A DNA stretch of 64,000 nucleotides. Source: Lotus japonicus (Eukaryota; Streptophyta; Magnoliopsida; Fabales; Fabaceae). The notes beneath the pieces were generated by a model. That model was not told the DNA's origin. It saw nothing but the letters and a program-made list of their open reading frames with translations, and did no database searches. The stretch spans positions 78,942,292-79,006,291 of the forward strand of contig NC_080043.1 of assembly GCF_012489685.1 (NCBI RefSeq), given 5' to 3'. Positions 11,801 to 23,934 of the stretch are shown here, one piece after another. The stretch's first letter is position 1; each line of letters begins with the position of its first letter. Made by a program: the position numbers and the translations under genes.

Positions 11801-13830
11801 ACTATTGATATCTCTATTGAACTTCCTGGTCAGATTTATAATAATACTGGATAAAACCTATATGTAATAGTTGTGAGATCACTGAGATGTTCTATACCTG
11901 TAGGACAGTGCCATTTGGCTAGATATTTACTTAGCAATTTGGTACATTTTTAGAACGTGAAGGAAATTCAACACCGGTTAAGCAAAGGTATACTATTTAT
12001 ACAACAAAAAATTGGCCTTAGAATTTCGTCCCCTCTTTTTTGCAGCCACGTGATTGTGCTGTTGGACAAGACATTAAAACTGACATGGTTTCAAAAGGAT
12101 CATGTCCCAAGTATGTTAGCTTGCCAGAACATGCATCATTGGGTAAGTTCATTGCTGATTCATCTTTATACCAGTATAACTATTGCTGTTTATTGCGGTT
12201 TCCGAATTTCAGTTTCTTTTGACTTAACTATTTAACTAGTTTGCTATAATTTTTGTATAAGAGGACTGATGGATTAAGTATGAAAGAAGAAACTGGTCTA
12301 TTGTGCATTCCATTTAACATCTAATGAAGGATATGTTTGGAAACTGGTCTAAGTTCTCTTGAACTTTGTGGGTAAATCAGAAACTGGTTAATCTGAGGCC
12401 ACTTTGTGCGGGCACGGGGCTGGTCAAAATACTGATTGAACTATTGACACTTGGTCAACTCCAAGTGGCTAGGGATTGATTTATTTATTTGGCTGATTTT
12501 TTAGTTTGATTTATTTAAATGCCAATGAAGACACTGTCAGGAATAGGGTATGAAAACCTTGGTTAAAATTTTGGGATAGTTAGTTCATGACATAGTATTA
12601 AAGCTGCCATAACTAAGTGGTCTCACATTTCCATGCCACCCCTATTATTCTAACAGAAAAAGTTAAATATCAACACAAAGTAGATGAAGTGAACTTGTCA
12701 ATTATTTACACTTCAAACTCAAAGGGTTATGTACACTTCATCATGCTGATTGTGATTAGATTTAAACACACGGGTTCTTTGCCATTTTGGAACATCTGAA
12801 CTAAATACCTGATATAACCTTTTCACAAACATTCTAGATCTGTAGTACTCACTACTCAGAAAGAGTACAATTTGGATTTCTTTTTTTTTTCTGGAGACAA
12901 TAAGAAATTTCATGAAACAGAAAAGAACGTATAAGTACCGGTATGATCTGAAATTCTCAAAGTATAACTCAATACTACAATTATACAATAACAACAAAAA
13001 CCTAGAAAGTGGTTATGGAGTGAACCAAGTGTGAAGCTAGGTTTCCCAGTCTTTTCAAATTGAATATAACTACACCCTCCGCGCAGTCTTGGGCATAAAA
13101 CCACAGAGAATCCAGAAACTGTCATGAGGGTGAGAAAGTCCCCTTAAATATAAGTGTTTTCCTCTCCAACCATACTGTGATCCTTAAACTCCCCAATGGA
13201 CCACCTGGTTAAAAATAACTAAATAGAATGTCAGTTTTTTTGGTACCACGTTGTAAATTGTAATGACGATTTGAACATATGATCATACCATAAATCACAC
13301 AAATCCCTCACCATGCTGGATATTTTAAAATTGCTAAATGCACCAGAACCTGGGCATAATATATGCCCAGAAGTGTAAGGGGGGGGTACTAACAACTCAT
13401 ATGTGAAACTGGAGACTCCTAAATACCCTTGCCTATTTTTTATGCTGAGATTCTAAGACTGTGTTTAACTTAGTCTCCGCATGAATTCAAGTTAAATTAA
13501 AAATCAGATTGTGGAAATAGATATCATAAAATTATTAACGTGGGGGATTGGAAAGGGACTCTGTCCATAATTGGTCTGCTCCTATTTTCTGGCTTTCTAC
13601 TTTACCTCTGCCTATTTTTAATATTTTACTTAGTTGATAAACTTATCTTTGATGCTTTGACATATTTTTTAAAGTGAAATTTTTTATCTAGTTAATTTAG
13701 CCTAACATTGTGCAAAAAAAATCATTACGTGTTACATTTTATCAATTTTATGATCATCTTCGCATCTGTAGGAGGGCCAGGGCGTGATGGGCTCCAAAGT
13801 TGGGTGTCTGATGATGCAGCAGCATTTTAA
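8855..13830 (+). CDS. RNS2: Class II S-like ribonuclease T2 (RNS2-like), nine exons
   Basis: Exons: 8855-9075, 9411-9439, 9617-9690, 10076-10177, 10299-10302, 10607-10698, 11494-11655, 12046-12142 and 13772-13830. They total 840 nt and 279 aa, and every intron is GT-AG. Residues 1 to about 28 form a signal peptide (leucine-rich core, cut near TASA/AELE). The catalytic motifs of the T2 family are present: CAS I as FTIHGLWPDY (His at about residue 84) and CAS II as FWAHEWEKHGTC (His at about 141 and 146). [17 protein letters not shown] and a Cys near FYKDFKPRDC supply disulphide cysteines. Family members cut single-stranded RNA by 2',3'-cyclic phosphate transfer. RNS2-type enzymes act in the vacuole/ER and turn over ribosomal RNA. 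The C-terminal tail ends WVSDDAAAF, as expected for the class. The start was chosen by the signal peptide and the TATA box 69 bp upstream. All motifs look intact. Confidence 0.93.
10299..10302 (+). other. RNS2: 4-nt microexon (TGGG) of the RNase T2 gene
   Basis: Exon 4 ends with the Glu codon of ...FWAHE and the next long exon starts AGAAGCATGGC, so a Trp codon plus one G is needed to read HEWEKHGTC. TGGG between ATTTGCAG and GTAATA supplies exactly that, with consensus splice sites on both sides. It encodes the Trp and the first base of the Glu codon in catalytic motif CAS II. Confidence 0.85.
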
Positions 13831-14496
13831 GGTTATCGTAGAATGCTTCTACTTGTAAATTTCTGTACCTTGCGAATAAACAAAGCTAAGCCACGTGCAT
13901 AAATTTATTTGGATGCTGTTACCATTTATCAATTTGAGGACAAATTGATAACGTGAAGCCCTGGACCGCTTAGCCGGAAAAATGAAGAGATGGATGACTG
14001 AATGTATTATTTGGGACTTATGTCAAGCCTGCTGCCGTGTATTTGGGGGCTGGTTTTATCTGTTTCTTTATTGCTAAAGTTATGTACAAGTATGACTGTA
14101 TAATAAATTATGTTGTATCATAAGCAGTTGCGATACATTTGCATTACGAGTGAGTTCAAACACGAGCAATGTTCGTGTTGTGTTTAATTAGGTATGTGAT
14201 GCACTACGAGAACAAGTAATTAAAAAAAGCTTGGCATTCACGGTTTATACAATTTGCCATTTTTTTTTCTCTGTTATGTGTTTTAGTCTTCATGTTAATA
14301 ATGTATAGTCATGAGTGAGAATGCCCCCGCACCATGTTAGTTACAACTGACAATATAACCATCATTACATCTTTTGTTTTTATTTTCCCCATTTTCAGCT
14401 TCAATAAGAAGTGAACAGTAAGACCTCCAAATAAATCTTACTCATTCTTATCACATTTTTCAAACACAAACACACACACCAATAATATAGAGACAG
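13831..14496. other. Intergenic: RNase 3' UTR and promoter of the first DOMON gene
   Basis: AATAAA-like signals after the RNase stop (GAATAAACAAAG near 13876 and ATAATAAATTATG near 14100) suggest its polyadenylation region. A CACACACACACC stretch near 14470 probably belongs to the 5' UTR of the next gene. No other gene is visible. Confidence 0.5.
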
Positions 14497-15162
14497 ATGA
14501 AGGCATCTGTACTACTACTCTTCACAATTACTTGTCTTAGTTTATTCTCCCATGCAAAGCCAGAAGCTGACTCATGTACCTGCAATTTAAACCTCAAAGC
14601 TCCTATCCCTTTTGATACCTCCAACCTTCACTGCCTTCCGGTATGGAATGCTCAAGGTTTCATCCTCAGGGTATGTGCACTCTTTTATAATTTAATCAAA
14701 TATATCTTTATTTCAATTGCATCATATATACTAATTCTTATACCTATTATTTGCAGTATGCTCAGACTTCTGCAAACATTTGGAGCTTCATTCTCTCAAC
14801 TCCAGACACAAATTCTTACATAGCTATGGGGTTCTCGGCCAGCGGTGGCATGGTGGGTTCAAGTGCAATTGTGGGGTGGGTGGCATCTAGGGGAGGCAGT
14901 GGAGGGATAAAGCAGTATTATCTAGGTGGCCTTACACCAAACCAGGTAGTGCCTGATAAAGGCAATCTACAGGTTACAGCCAATTCAACCTTCATCAGTT
15001 TACAGTCCTCTCGTCTGTACATGGTGTTTCAGTTAGAAGCTACCGAACCTTTGTCCTGGCTAATATTTGCCACTGGATCCACCGGTATATTCCCTGCAGC
15101 ACCAAGTTATGCACTAACGAAACACCTAGACAAGGTGTCCACAAGAATAGACTACTCTAAAG
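14497..15162 (+). CDS. DOMON-domain secreted protein, copy lacking its cytochrome b561 exon
   Basis: Exon 1 is 14497-14670 (58 codons). Exon 2 is 14757-15162, ending in phase 1 at a GTTAGT donor. A signal peptide (residues 1-20, cut near SHA/KPEA) precedes CTCNLNLKAPIPFDTSNLHCLPVW and a complete DOMON domain. Candidate heme b ligands are Met at about residue 90 (ASGGMVGSS) and His at about 181 (LTKHLDKVS), matching the Met/His pair known in AIR12. The family normally continues into five b561 membrane helices. No b561 exon exists before the next gene starts at 16517. If the last donor is not used, translation stops three bases later at 15165-15167 (…DYSKG), giving a soluble 194-aa DOMON protein. 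If it is used, the phase fits the b561 exon at 18944. It is a partial tandem duplicate or an alternative first half of the next gene. Confidence 0.7.
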
Positions 15163-15167
15163 GTTAG

Positions 15168-16516
15168 TATAAGTTTATTATTTAAGCTGTAGTTTCATGA
15201 ACTCTACTCCATCCAAATAGTCATAAATGATTGTTCTTCTTTTTTATTTAAACAATCTTTCTATAATTTTTAAAGGACAATCAGTTACTACATGAATATA
15301 ATTGTCTACAAATATAAAAGAATAAATATTTACCAGTGTTTAGGGTACTTCTATTTCTTCTGTGCAATAGAGGACTGGCAATGACATTTGAGCATATCAT
15401 CTCCCAAAATACCCAAACGCCTTATCACTATTTCAATCCCAGTAGCTTCTTTTAACTTATAAAGGTATCGATAATGAAATAAAAAAATAAGAAAGTCAAA
15501 AACAGGGTATAGCTGGAGCAATGGAGTCCAGTAGAACAGATACGATATCTGTTTTTCTTTTCTTGCTTTCCATTAAGTATGATTAGTGGTTAATGGTCAA
15601 GTACACATCATTATAGGTCATTATGTTAGTGGTTGAATATTGACGGCTTACTGTTCTGAATTCATTCACCTAGAGAAATTTTAGATTGGGCATGTATGGA
15701 GTGGGTGAGGTGTTTTATCAGAGATAAATAACGCTAGCAACACAAATTTTGGTCCTTGCAACTCAAATTTCTGTGTGATCTATCGATCTCTTTTGCCTCT
15801 TCCGACCAAGTTACATACCTTTTTTATGATGCACTTCTGTTCTTAATAATAATGATAGGTCCACTTCTGTTATTACTTATTAGTAAGTTCTCAAATCAAA
15901 TGATCTAATAAATGGATATTAAATGCTTTTCTTTGTTAAAGGGTGACCATTAATTAAAATATTTTAAAAACATTATGCTGAATTTATCTATTGGACACAC
16001 ACTGTATACATCACTGCATGAAAGGGTTATTTTCTAATATAAAATAGAGTTTTTTGTATTTTGGGAGGGAAACCCAAATGAATATAACTGAAGAAAATCT
16101 CAGTGGAGTTACTCTTATTTTCACTAAAATATATTTTCTGTATGTTCAAAAAGATGGGACTGAGTCTGAATGAAAATCAGAAGGGAAACGCCACAGGAAA
16201 TAGCACGTGAACCTAAATTACTAGCACTCTCATTTCTATAACGCATCATGTTTTTATAGTTATAATAATTTTCATCATAAATTCATGATTAAATTTATCT
16301 TGTATCTTGAATGAAAAATGGTGGCTACTTAATGGGTTTAGTTAGCCTTCCACCTAATCTACTTAATCGAAGATATTCAATATTGTATGTGACTATCATT
16401 CCCTTCCCTTCCCTTTTACTAATCAAGTAGCAACGGGTGTCTTTCTCATTATAACAAATCTCAAGAATACTGAATACGTGTACAAAAACACATAAACGAG
16501 AGAGACAGCCAGAAAA
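15168..16516. other. Spacer between DOMON modules; nothing recognised
   Basis: AT-rich DNA with no ORF of family likeness. I looked for the b561 signatures (RRHGILN, WDPFWFY, YHHNLGR) and did not find them. The last 100 bp hold the promoter/5' UTR of the second DOMON gene. Confidence 0.5.
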
Positions 16517-19458
16517 ATGAAGGCATCTGCAGCATTTCTCATCTTCACAATTAGTTTCTATGCTTCAGCCAGCCTTGGAAGTTCACAAGCGGATGGGAAT
16601 TCTTCACAAGTAGATGGAAGCAGTTCAAATTCACAAGCAGACTCCTGTAACATGAAGCTAAACCTCAGTGTTCCTCTCTTGTTCGATACAACAAAGCTCA
16701 ATTGCCTTCCTGTTTGGAGTGCTCAAGGATTCATCCTTAGAGTAAGTGCATTATTCTTCAAGTTCTAATCGCTTAAATAAATTTTTGAATGCCGACACTT
16801 AGTGCATGTTTAGGTACACAGTGGAACGGAAAAGCCAAAATCATGGTGAGCAGTCGCAAAAGCTAAGAGATGTTGGTTCTTTCCACTGTAATTTTGGTTT
16901 CGCCGTGGTTTTCCACCGTGTACCCAAACATGCACTTTTAGGAATCCAAGTGAGTGAGAAATCTCACATTCGAAGAAGAAAGTGTTGGATGATCCAAGTG
17001 AGTGAGATGATCCATACATGCAATGCATTAAGGTTTTGGATGAAAGATGTAGTAACTAGTGTCTAGTTCACTTGTGATTTGCTCTCGTTAGCACAATGTG
17101 TGCATCTCTCGGAGTTTTATGCATATGGGAGCCCAACCCTTAATATCATTCATATCAACAATCACAATTAATTAGAACAACAATAAAAGTCATGCTGAAG
17201 TCTTTTAATATTAACTTGAACTTTTCATAAGTTGTCCTACTAAGAAAGAATAGTTCATGATTATGACAATCTTCATTTTCACAATTTAACTTCAAACCAA
17301 CTAACTGTGTCAACACTCTACTCTACACACAAACTGTGCAGTATTCTCAGAGCTCTCCAAACATATGGAGCTTCATCCTATCAGCCCCAAGTCCAAATTC
17401 TTATATAGCTATGGGGTTCTCTCCCAATGGAGGCATGGTAGGTGCAAGTGCCATTGTGGGATGGATCTCATCCAATGGAGCTAGTGGAGGCTTGAAGCAG
17501 TATTATCTAGCAGGGACTGCACAAAATCAGGTGGTGCCAGATAGAGGCAACTTAAAAATCCTCTCAAACTCAACCTTGATGACATCACAGTCCTCACATT
17601 TGTACATGGCCTTTCAGTTAGAAACCAACCGCCCTCTTTCGGGGCTGATTTATGCCGTCGGACCTAACAGTATCTTCCCTTCAGCACCAAGTTTTGCTTT
17701 AGCGCAGCATCAAGACAAAGTTTCCATTAAGTTGGATTATGCCGCAGGTTAGTCCAAACCAAAGAAGTCATGCTTTTGTTTTATATTTTTCATGACAAAT
17801 TAGTTTAGCAACTAAATAAGCCAGTAAAAAATAAAAAGAGAAGAAAATTCAGCATAGACTATTTTCTTGTTCAGTATTTAGTGGTCAATCTTGCTTCTTC
17901 AAGTAGGAAAATTTGCACGAAGATAAAAGTTCCTTTGCAATGAAGGAATGGTTCGTTGGGTATGAAGTGGGTGATTGCTTTATGACTTTATCTGCATGAC
18001 AAGGAGACAAAAAAAGGGAGTAGAGTACATGTTATTGTTATCCAATCCAATGAGGATTATTCTAGTGTTGACCTTTTGGTTGAGTTGATTTTGATTTTTG
18101 ATTCATGATCATAGGATCAACATGGCGCATTCTCACTGTCAAAACTAGAGTTGGTGTGTGGTTGTTGGGAGGAAATTCCTTTGTCATCTTGTTGCTATGA
18201 GAATAATTAAGTTGAAACGTAATATCTGAATCGACCCCCTACCTAAGTCCAAACAAAACCCATGTGTTCTTTTTTCTTTTCTTTTGATAGAACCACTCCA
18301 AAGTCCAAACCAAACCCCTATTAAGTGATTTTGGTGCTCTAATTTCTTGTGAGGTACATGTGAACTGCCGTAAATTTCAAGTAAACATTCTGCACTAATT
18401 GATATTGCACTTTTAGTCAAATTATCAATCATACAAAGAAATTTTTACAATGATTATAAAATTATTCTATGATTATAAGAAGTTGTCTCCTTTATTAGTT
18501 GACTAATCATATAGTAGCAAGTAGCAACTGCAACATAAACTATCTCTATTTTTTATACAAAACATATTGGAAGATGTATCTAGATCAAAAATTTATTTTT
18601 ACCATCAAAATGAAAAATACATAATAATTGATAGTTGATCTTTTTTTTTTGTTGTCAAAATTGATAGTTGATCTACAAGATCAGTAGTTAAGCTGTGGAT
18701 CTAATACAAACTTGAGCCCATTTGAAGATGTATTTATATGAGTTGGCCCATTTAGCCCACTACTGAGCTTAGCCTAATAAGCAGCACATTTTATTCTGCT
18801 TGTGCTTGTGGATATCTATGTAAATTGAACATAGAAAACCTTTTGATTTTACAGTAAAATAGTTCATGAGTATCACATTTGAATTGCCAGTTATACTCTG
18901 GGATGTCATGCACCAGGTTTATTTATCATTTAATTGGAAACAGGTTCAAGTGCATCAGAAAACCCCTATACAAACCTGAAAAGAAGGCATGGAATTTTGA
19001 ATATCCTGGGATGGGGCATCCTAATCATAATGGGAGCAATAGTTGCTCGCCACTTCAAGCAATGGGATCCATTTTGGTTTTATTTCCATGCTTCTGTTCA
19101 ATCATTGGGTTTTCTTCTCGGAGTAATCGGTGTAATTACTGGAATTGTCCTCCATAATCAACTCCATATTGACTTTAATCTTCACAAGACTCTTGGAATC
19201 ATCATTCTCATTCTAGGTTGCCTCCAGGTAATGGCTTTTGTTGGTAGACCGAACAAGGAATCAAAAGTGAGAAAGTATTGGAATTTTTACCATCATAACT
19301 TAGGGAGAATTCTGATCATACTAGCTATAGTTAACATTTTCTACGGAATTCATTTAGGCAAGGAAGGAAGTGGATGGAAGGTAGGTTATGGAATTGTGCT
19401 AGCCATATTACTCTCTATTGCAGCTATTTTTGAGATTGGATTGTGGAGTAGAGACTAA
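16517..19458 (+). CDS. Cytochrome b561 and DOMON domain-containing protein (CYBDOM), three exons
   Basis: Exons: 16517-16741, 17342-17747 and 18944-19458. They total 1146 nt and 381 aa. There is a signal peptide (about residues 1-21), a polar linker with repeated SSQADG/SSQVDG units, then a DOMON domain with Met in PNGGMVGAS and His in LAQHQDKVS as likely heme ligands. The b561 half has the four family histidines (RRHGILNI, FYFHASVQ, NLHKTLGI, YHHNLGR) and about five membrane helices. Family role: transmembrane electron transfer from cytosolic ascorbate to apoplastic acceptors at the plasma membrane; some Arabidopsis relatives are reported as ferric reductases. Exon 3 runs straight through CLQVMAFV where the next paralogue has an intron. 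The long second intron starts at 17748. A foldback MITE lies in intron 1. Confidence 0.9.
16801..16936. mobile_element. Small foldback MITE in intron 1 of the CYBDOM gene
   Basis: The terminal inverted repeats AGTGCATGTTTAGGTACACA (from 16801) and its near-complement ending at 16936 (TGTACCCAAACATGCACT) match over about 24 bp with two mismatches. The interior also folds back (GCCAAAATCATGGTG against CACTGTAATTTTGG). Length is 136 bp with no coding capacity. The superfamily was not determined because the target-site duplication is ambiguous. Confidence 0.7.
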
Positions 19459-20082
19459 ATTTTTTTGTTTATAAATATAGAATGTTTCACCCTTGGTTTG
19501 TCATTTGAAAGCACTTCAATTCCATTTGTAAGCTTATTGTAAGCAAGGATTAGAATTGAATTAATTGTATGTTAAACAAATTTAATAAGAGTTATGTTAA
19601 ACAAATTTAAAGAAATGAGCAAAGTCTGATTTTGGTCCCTCGCTTAAGTGAAAATGAACTTAGGTGATCTTGAGAATGAACTCAGGTGACCGTGCCATGT
19701 ATCTGACCAAAGTGATGTGACACGCCGGTGTGTAAAATATTTGAATGTGAAAGAAACTACATTAACATTACCCTTAAGCACCTTGCTAAAAGATACAAGG
19801 TATTTCCAACAAGTGAACCTTTGACTCAAACGAAAACCTGTTTTTGATTAATTTTCTACCAAGGTGAAATCCCACGCAGTTTGATATTAGAATGCAACCA
19901 TAACCGTATCTGTTTGTCCTGTTCAGGTTCCGGCAATGCCAATTGCAAGTAGAGCTCGTTAACACCAAGGGCAATATTTAACATTTCTTATCTTTCACTA
20001 TAAAACAGAAAATATATAATTAACGGTTCATCATATCTAGATTCCACCGCTGTCTTTGATTATTTTCACCTTCCACAAAGAA
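19459..20082. other. Intergenic between the second and third DOMON genes
   Basis: Contains the probable 3' UTR of the upstream gene and the promoter of the downstream one. A stretch at 19625-19740 (TTTTGGTCCCTCGCTTAAG and following) has the flavour of dispersed plant repeat DNA, but I found no termini. Confidence 0.4.
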
Positions 20083-21886
20083 ATGAAGCTCATACAGCTT
20101 CGCTTGTTCATTATCCTCTGTGGTTTATCAACGACCCTAGTGACTTCTCAAGATTCATGTAGCTCTAAATTGTTGCAACTCCAGCAACCTGTTCCTTTTG
20201 ATACAAGCTCACTTCTGTGCAATCCAGTTTGGGGCGATCACAGTTTCATCCTTAGAGTATGTGTTGGACTCGTTTCGTCTGTTACCTTTTATAAGAAGTA
20301 AAAACATGATTAACAGATTTTCCAGTTTTAACATGGTCACAGTAGAATTTCCTTGTAAGAGAAGTTGAGTTTTCATAAGTACTAATTTTCCTATGGACAA
20401 ACTTTTACTGTTTGAATTGTACATTTGACTATTAGAGAAAATTAAGAATGAATTAGCTAATTTTGTTTCTGATTATGTTATGTGAACACACTGAACAGTA
20501 TGCTAAGGCTTCATCAGATGTTTGGAGCTTCATATTCTCATTCCCCTCAAACATAAACGCTTATGCGGCAATAGGATTCTCCAATGATGGCAGCATGGTT
20601 GGTTCTACTGCAATTGTGGGGTGGATGCCATCTCCGGGTGCAGGAGGAATGAAACAGTACTTTCTGGGTGCAAAGTCACCAGACCAGGTTACTCCTGACA
20701 AAGGAGATCTTTATATGATGAATGCATCCATAGTTCCTGCTAGTACTTCACTAGTGTACATGATCTTCCAATTGAAAACCACCCAACCTAGTTCAAAGCT
20801 AATATTTGCCATTGGACCCGATGGTGCATTTCCTAATTATCCAGGTTATGCCTTGGCCCAACATAGTGATCAGATATCCAAAGTCATAGATTATAAAACA
20901 GGTTAGTAAAATTTGTATTCATAATAACATTTTCACCATGTAGTAATGTCTTCTTGATTATGGTTGAATTAATCTACAAATCTTCACAAAAATTTATAGC
21001 GGTGTCTACGGTGAACCAAGAAAAATCTGGTTCACAAATTAAATGAGTTCCTCTGCAAATTAATTTCAACACATAAGGAGCACGATATTGTCTACTGTAA
21101 CTAAGAAAAATCTGATTCACGAGTTAAAACGGTTTTTCTGCAAATTATCCACCATAAAATTGCCCTAGATTTATCTAGCTATACAACCTTTGGTCTCTTT
21201 TTTCTTGCAACAGGTACAACAACTAGTGTAATTCCATACCTGAATCTTCGAAGAAGCCATGGGATTCTGAACATTGCAGGATGGAGCATTCTATTGATAA
21301 TAGGATCCATAATTGCTCGCTACTTCAAGCACTGGGATCCCACTTGGTTTTATTTACATGCTTCCATTCAAGCACTTGCCTTTGTAGCTGCCGTAGTTGG
21401 AATTTTCATTGGACTAGCCTTATCTAGGAAACTCAAAGCTGAATCTGATGTCATTCATCACAAAAATATAGCAATTCTCATTATCATCCTAGGATTCCTC
21501 CAGGTTAATTAGTTTTCTTAATTGTAAAACCATTTTAATTAATTTTCACTTATATATCTCTTGATTATGAAATTTGATTTCATATATAGGTGTTGGCCAT
21601 TGTTTTACGACCAGGATTGGAATCAAAGATACGGAAGTATTGGAATTGGTACCATCATAACATAGGGAGAATTTTGCTTTGCTTTGCAGTGGGTAATAGC
21701 TTTTATGGACTCCATTTAGGAGGAGAAGGGTCTAAGTGGTTTCTTGCTTATGGAGTTTCCATTGCTGCCTTAGTTCTTATCGCTGTCATTTTGGAGATAA
21801 GAATGTGGATTGTTGCAAGAAAAGAGAGTCAGTCCAGAAAGACAACATCGTTTCCTCAATCCAGTACAGAGTTAGCTTACTATTAA
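20083..21886 (+). CDS. Cytochrome b561 and DOMON domain-containing protein (CYBDOM), four exons
   Basis: Exons: 20083-20256, 20499-20901, 21214-21503 and 21590-21886. They total 1164 nt and 387 aa. A signal peptide (about residues 1-22) precedes DSCSSKLLQLQQPVPFDTS. The DOMON domain has Met in NDGSMVGST and His in LAQHSDQIS as candidate heme ligands. The b561 domain has histidines in RRSHGILNI, FYLHASIQ, DVIHHKNIA and YHHNIGR and about five membrane helices, followed by a short Ser/Lys-rich cytosolic tail. Its expected role is the same as its neighbour's: ascorbate-driven transmembrane electron transfer. It is the third DOMON unit of the tandem cluster, the most diverged, and it keeps an extra intron (21504-21589) after CTCCAG inside the b561 half. 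The ATG at 20083 is the first in frame; the upstream extension would start at TTG. Confidence 0.92.
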
Positions 21887-22105
21887 CTTCTTCAACATCA
21901 TTTGTAATTTATAAGGTAATTTGACATTGCCGCAATGGTGATATATATTACGTAGTAAAAATATTTTAGTTGTTTTAGCTTAAGTAAAGTATCGAGTTGG
22001 AGTCTCTCTAATATAGTTGTGTTAAATACTTGATATAGATAATTTTACAATTCATAGATATCCTCCCTAGTAAGTGTACTTTAAAAAAAGAAAACAATAA
22101 TAAAA
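21887..22105. other. 3' flank of the third CYBDOM gene
   Basis: No gene is seen. It probably holds the 3' UTR and polyadenylation region. Confidence 0.4.
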
Positions 22106-22577
22106 GGGGAATTGTTATTGGTGTCACCCCCACATCTATTCAAGCCATCCTTAAATTCGTAAAATTCGAAAAGAGACACAATATTTTTTCGCCCTCAACG
22201 CACTTTAAAGTGCGGTAGTGACTCACTTTAAAGTGTGTTTAATTGCACAACATACATGGTGGTAAACTATGACGAGCTTACATGCGAGTGGAACGACGAC
22301 ACGCCGACGCCGACAGAGCGAGTTGGGCGGCGTTAACGAGAGCGACTCTGAGTGACGAAGAAGGGCATGGAGATGGATATCGAAATGAGTATGAGTATGT
22401 TATGTGTGGTGTGGATGAGGGTTGAATCTGGACGGATGATGATGATAGAAAGAGATGAGGGATGGTGGTGGGGGATTGAGATGAGTATTTTCTCATTAAG
22501 TGTATTTTGGTATTTTCTTCACTTTAAAGGTGGTATAATTAGATGTGGATTGTGGGGTGACACCAATAACAATTTCC
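22106..22577. mobile_element. MITE-like element with 21-bp perfect terminal inverted repeats
   Basis: AATTGTTATTGGTGTCACCCC at 22110-22130 is exactly inverted at 22554-22574. Similarity continues inward (CCCACATCTA) and outward (GGRA). The interior has perfect palindromes such as GCACTTTAAAGTGC and a GC-rich patch (22260-22360). It has no transposase. A clear target duplication is not visible in the A-rich flanks, so the superfamily (Mutator- or hAT-like) is open. Confidence 0.75.
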
Positions 22578-23673
22578 AAAAATAAGAGTTGTCTCTGAAA
22601 AAACTTGACTAAATCACCCTAATCCTAAGTGAATCAATAATATTTAAGATAAGTGGACTAAAAATTTTCACTTATCATAAATATCATTGATCCACCTAGT
22701 ATAAGATAATTTAACCCAAAATTTTCCTTGAGTCTTTTAAACAAGCTCGTAAAATATTGTAGACTACATTATTAATGAGTAGCAATTAAACAAAGTTATT
22801 AAAACACATATTACTATATTACTAGATATAATACCCGTATGTACCAAAAAAAAAGATATAATACTCATGTGTTGCACGGCACAAATTTATTTACAATATT
22901 TATTAACATTATCTGAATGTTATTACATGTTAAATCAAAATTAGAATAATTTATATTTATAAAATAACTTTTTTGTTAAAACATTTCAAAAAATAGTATT
23001 AGAATTATATTTTTAAATAATTAATATTAATATTACTAAATTTAATTATAAATATTTAATAATTAGTATTAATGTGATTTTAGAAAATTAATAATTTATT
23101 TATTAATATGAAAAATCACACAGTTAATTTAAAATATTTTGAATTAAGTAATAAGTTTTTAATATCATTAGAAAATTTTTAATAGAATATTTTCATACTT
23201 TATACCAAGAAAGTCATTTGTAAGGAGCGACAATCACAATTTTCTAAACAATTATATACTTGTCATGACTAAAATCAATGATTTAGTTTCAACTTTTTCA
23301 ATTATAAAAAGTTATAAATTTAATAGAGTAAAATATTATTTAATAAAATTAACTTTTTTTCAACTTTTGTAATAATTATTTTCCTATGTTATGCTTCTTC
23401 AAGTCATTTTGACTAATATATAATGAATAACAAAGTATATTTAAAGTATTGTTTTGTTAGATAATACACACATACATTATATTTAATAGTAAATACCTTA
23501 TGACCGAACTTTTAATTTTAAAAATATTTTGTCTAAATTATTTATTGATAAATGTTATTTTATAATTGATTAATTTTAATTTTTAATATTTTTCATTGAT
23601 GCAAAAGTTAAGTTGATTTTTAAGTTTTTATTTAATATATTTATCACAAACGAGTTTCTTAATGTTTAATGCA

Positions 23674-23707
<34 letters not shown>

Positions 23708-23826
23708 AATTGTCCTCAAGTTATGATTAATAATTTAAATTAAAAAATATTTATATTTATTTTTAAATATGATGAATTAAAAATTTGAAAAATTATAAAT
23801 TAGTATAATGAATAATAAAGTAGATA
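22578..23826. other. AT-rich intergenic DNA with Helitron-like motifs and an (ATT)n run
   Basis: No ORF is supported. ACTAGATATAATACCCGT near 22821 and a second AGATATAATAC...TGTTGCACGG at 22854-22879 resemble plant Helitron 3' ends read on the minus strand, but the hairpin is poor. An (ATT)n microsatellite lies at about 23677-23706. The region abuts copia element A at 23827. Confidence 0.35.
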
Positions 23827-23934
23827 TGTTGTGAATAGATGACCACATGGGTCATGCACCTCATTTCACACAATATTTCCTTATCTCACTCTTGCATTCT
23901 CTCTTCTCCCCTCTCCCTTTTACTATTTTCTTAA
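23827..23934 (+). repeat. 5' LTR of copia A (rest at 56690-56691), internally deleted
   Basis: The 5' LTR is 108 bp up to the element B insertion plus CA at 56690-56691 after the duplicated CTTAA, so 110 bp compared with 186 bp for the 3' LTR. The missing 76 bp, after CACATGGG, contain the CTATAAATAAAGG TATA region seen in the 3' LTR. Confidence 0.85.
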
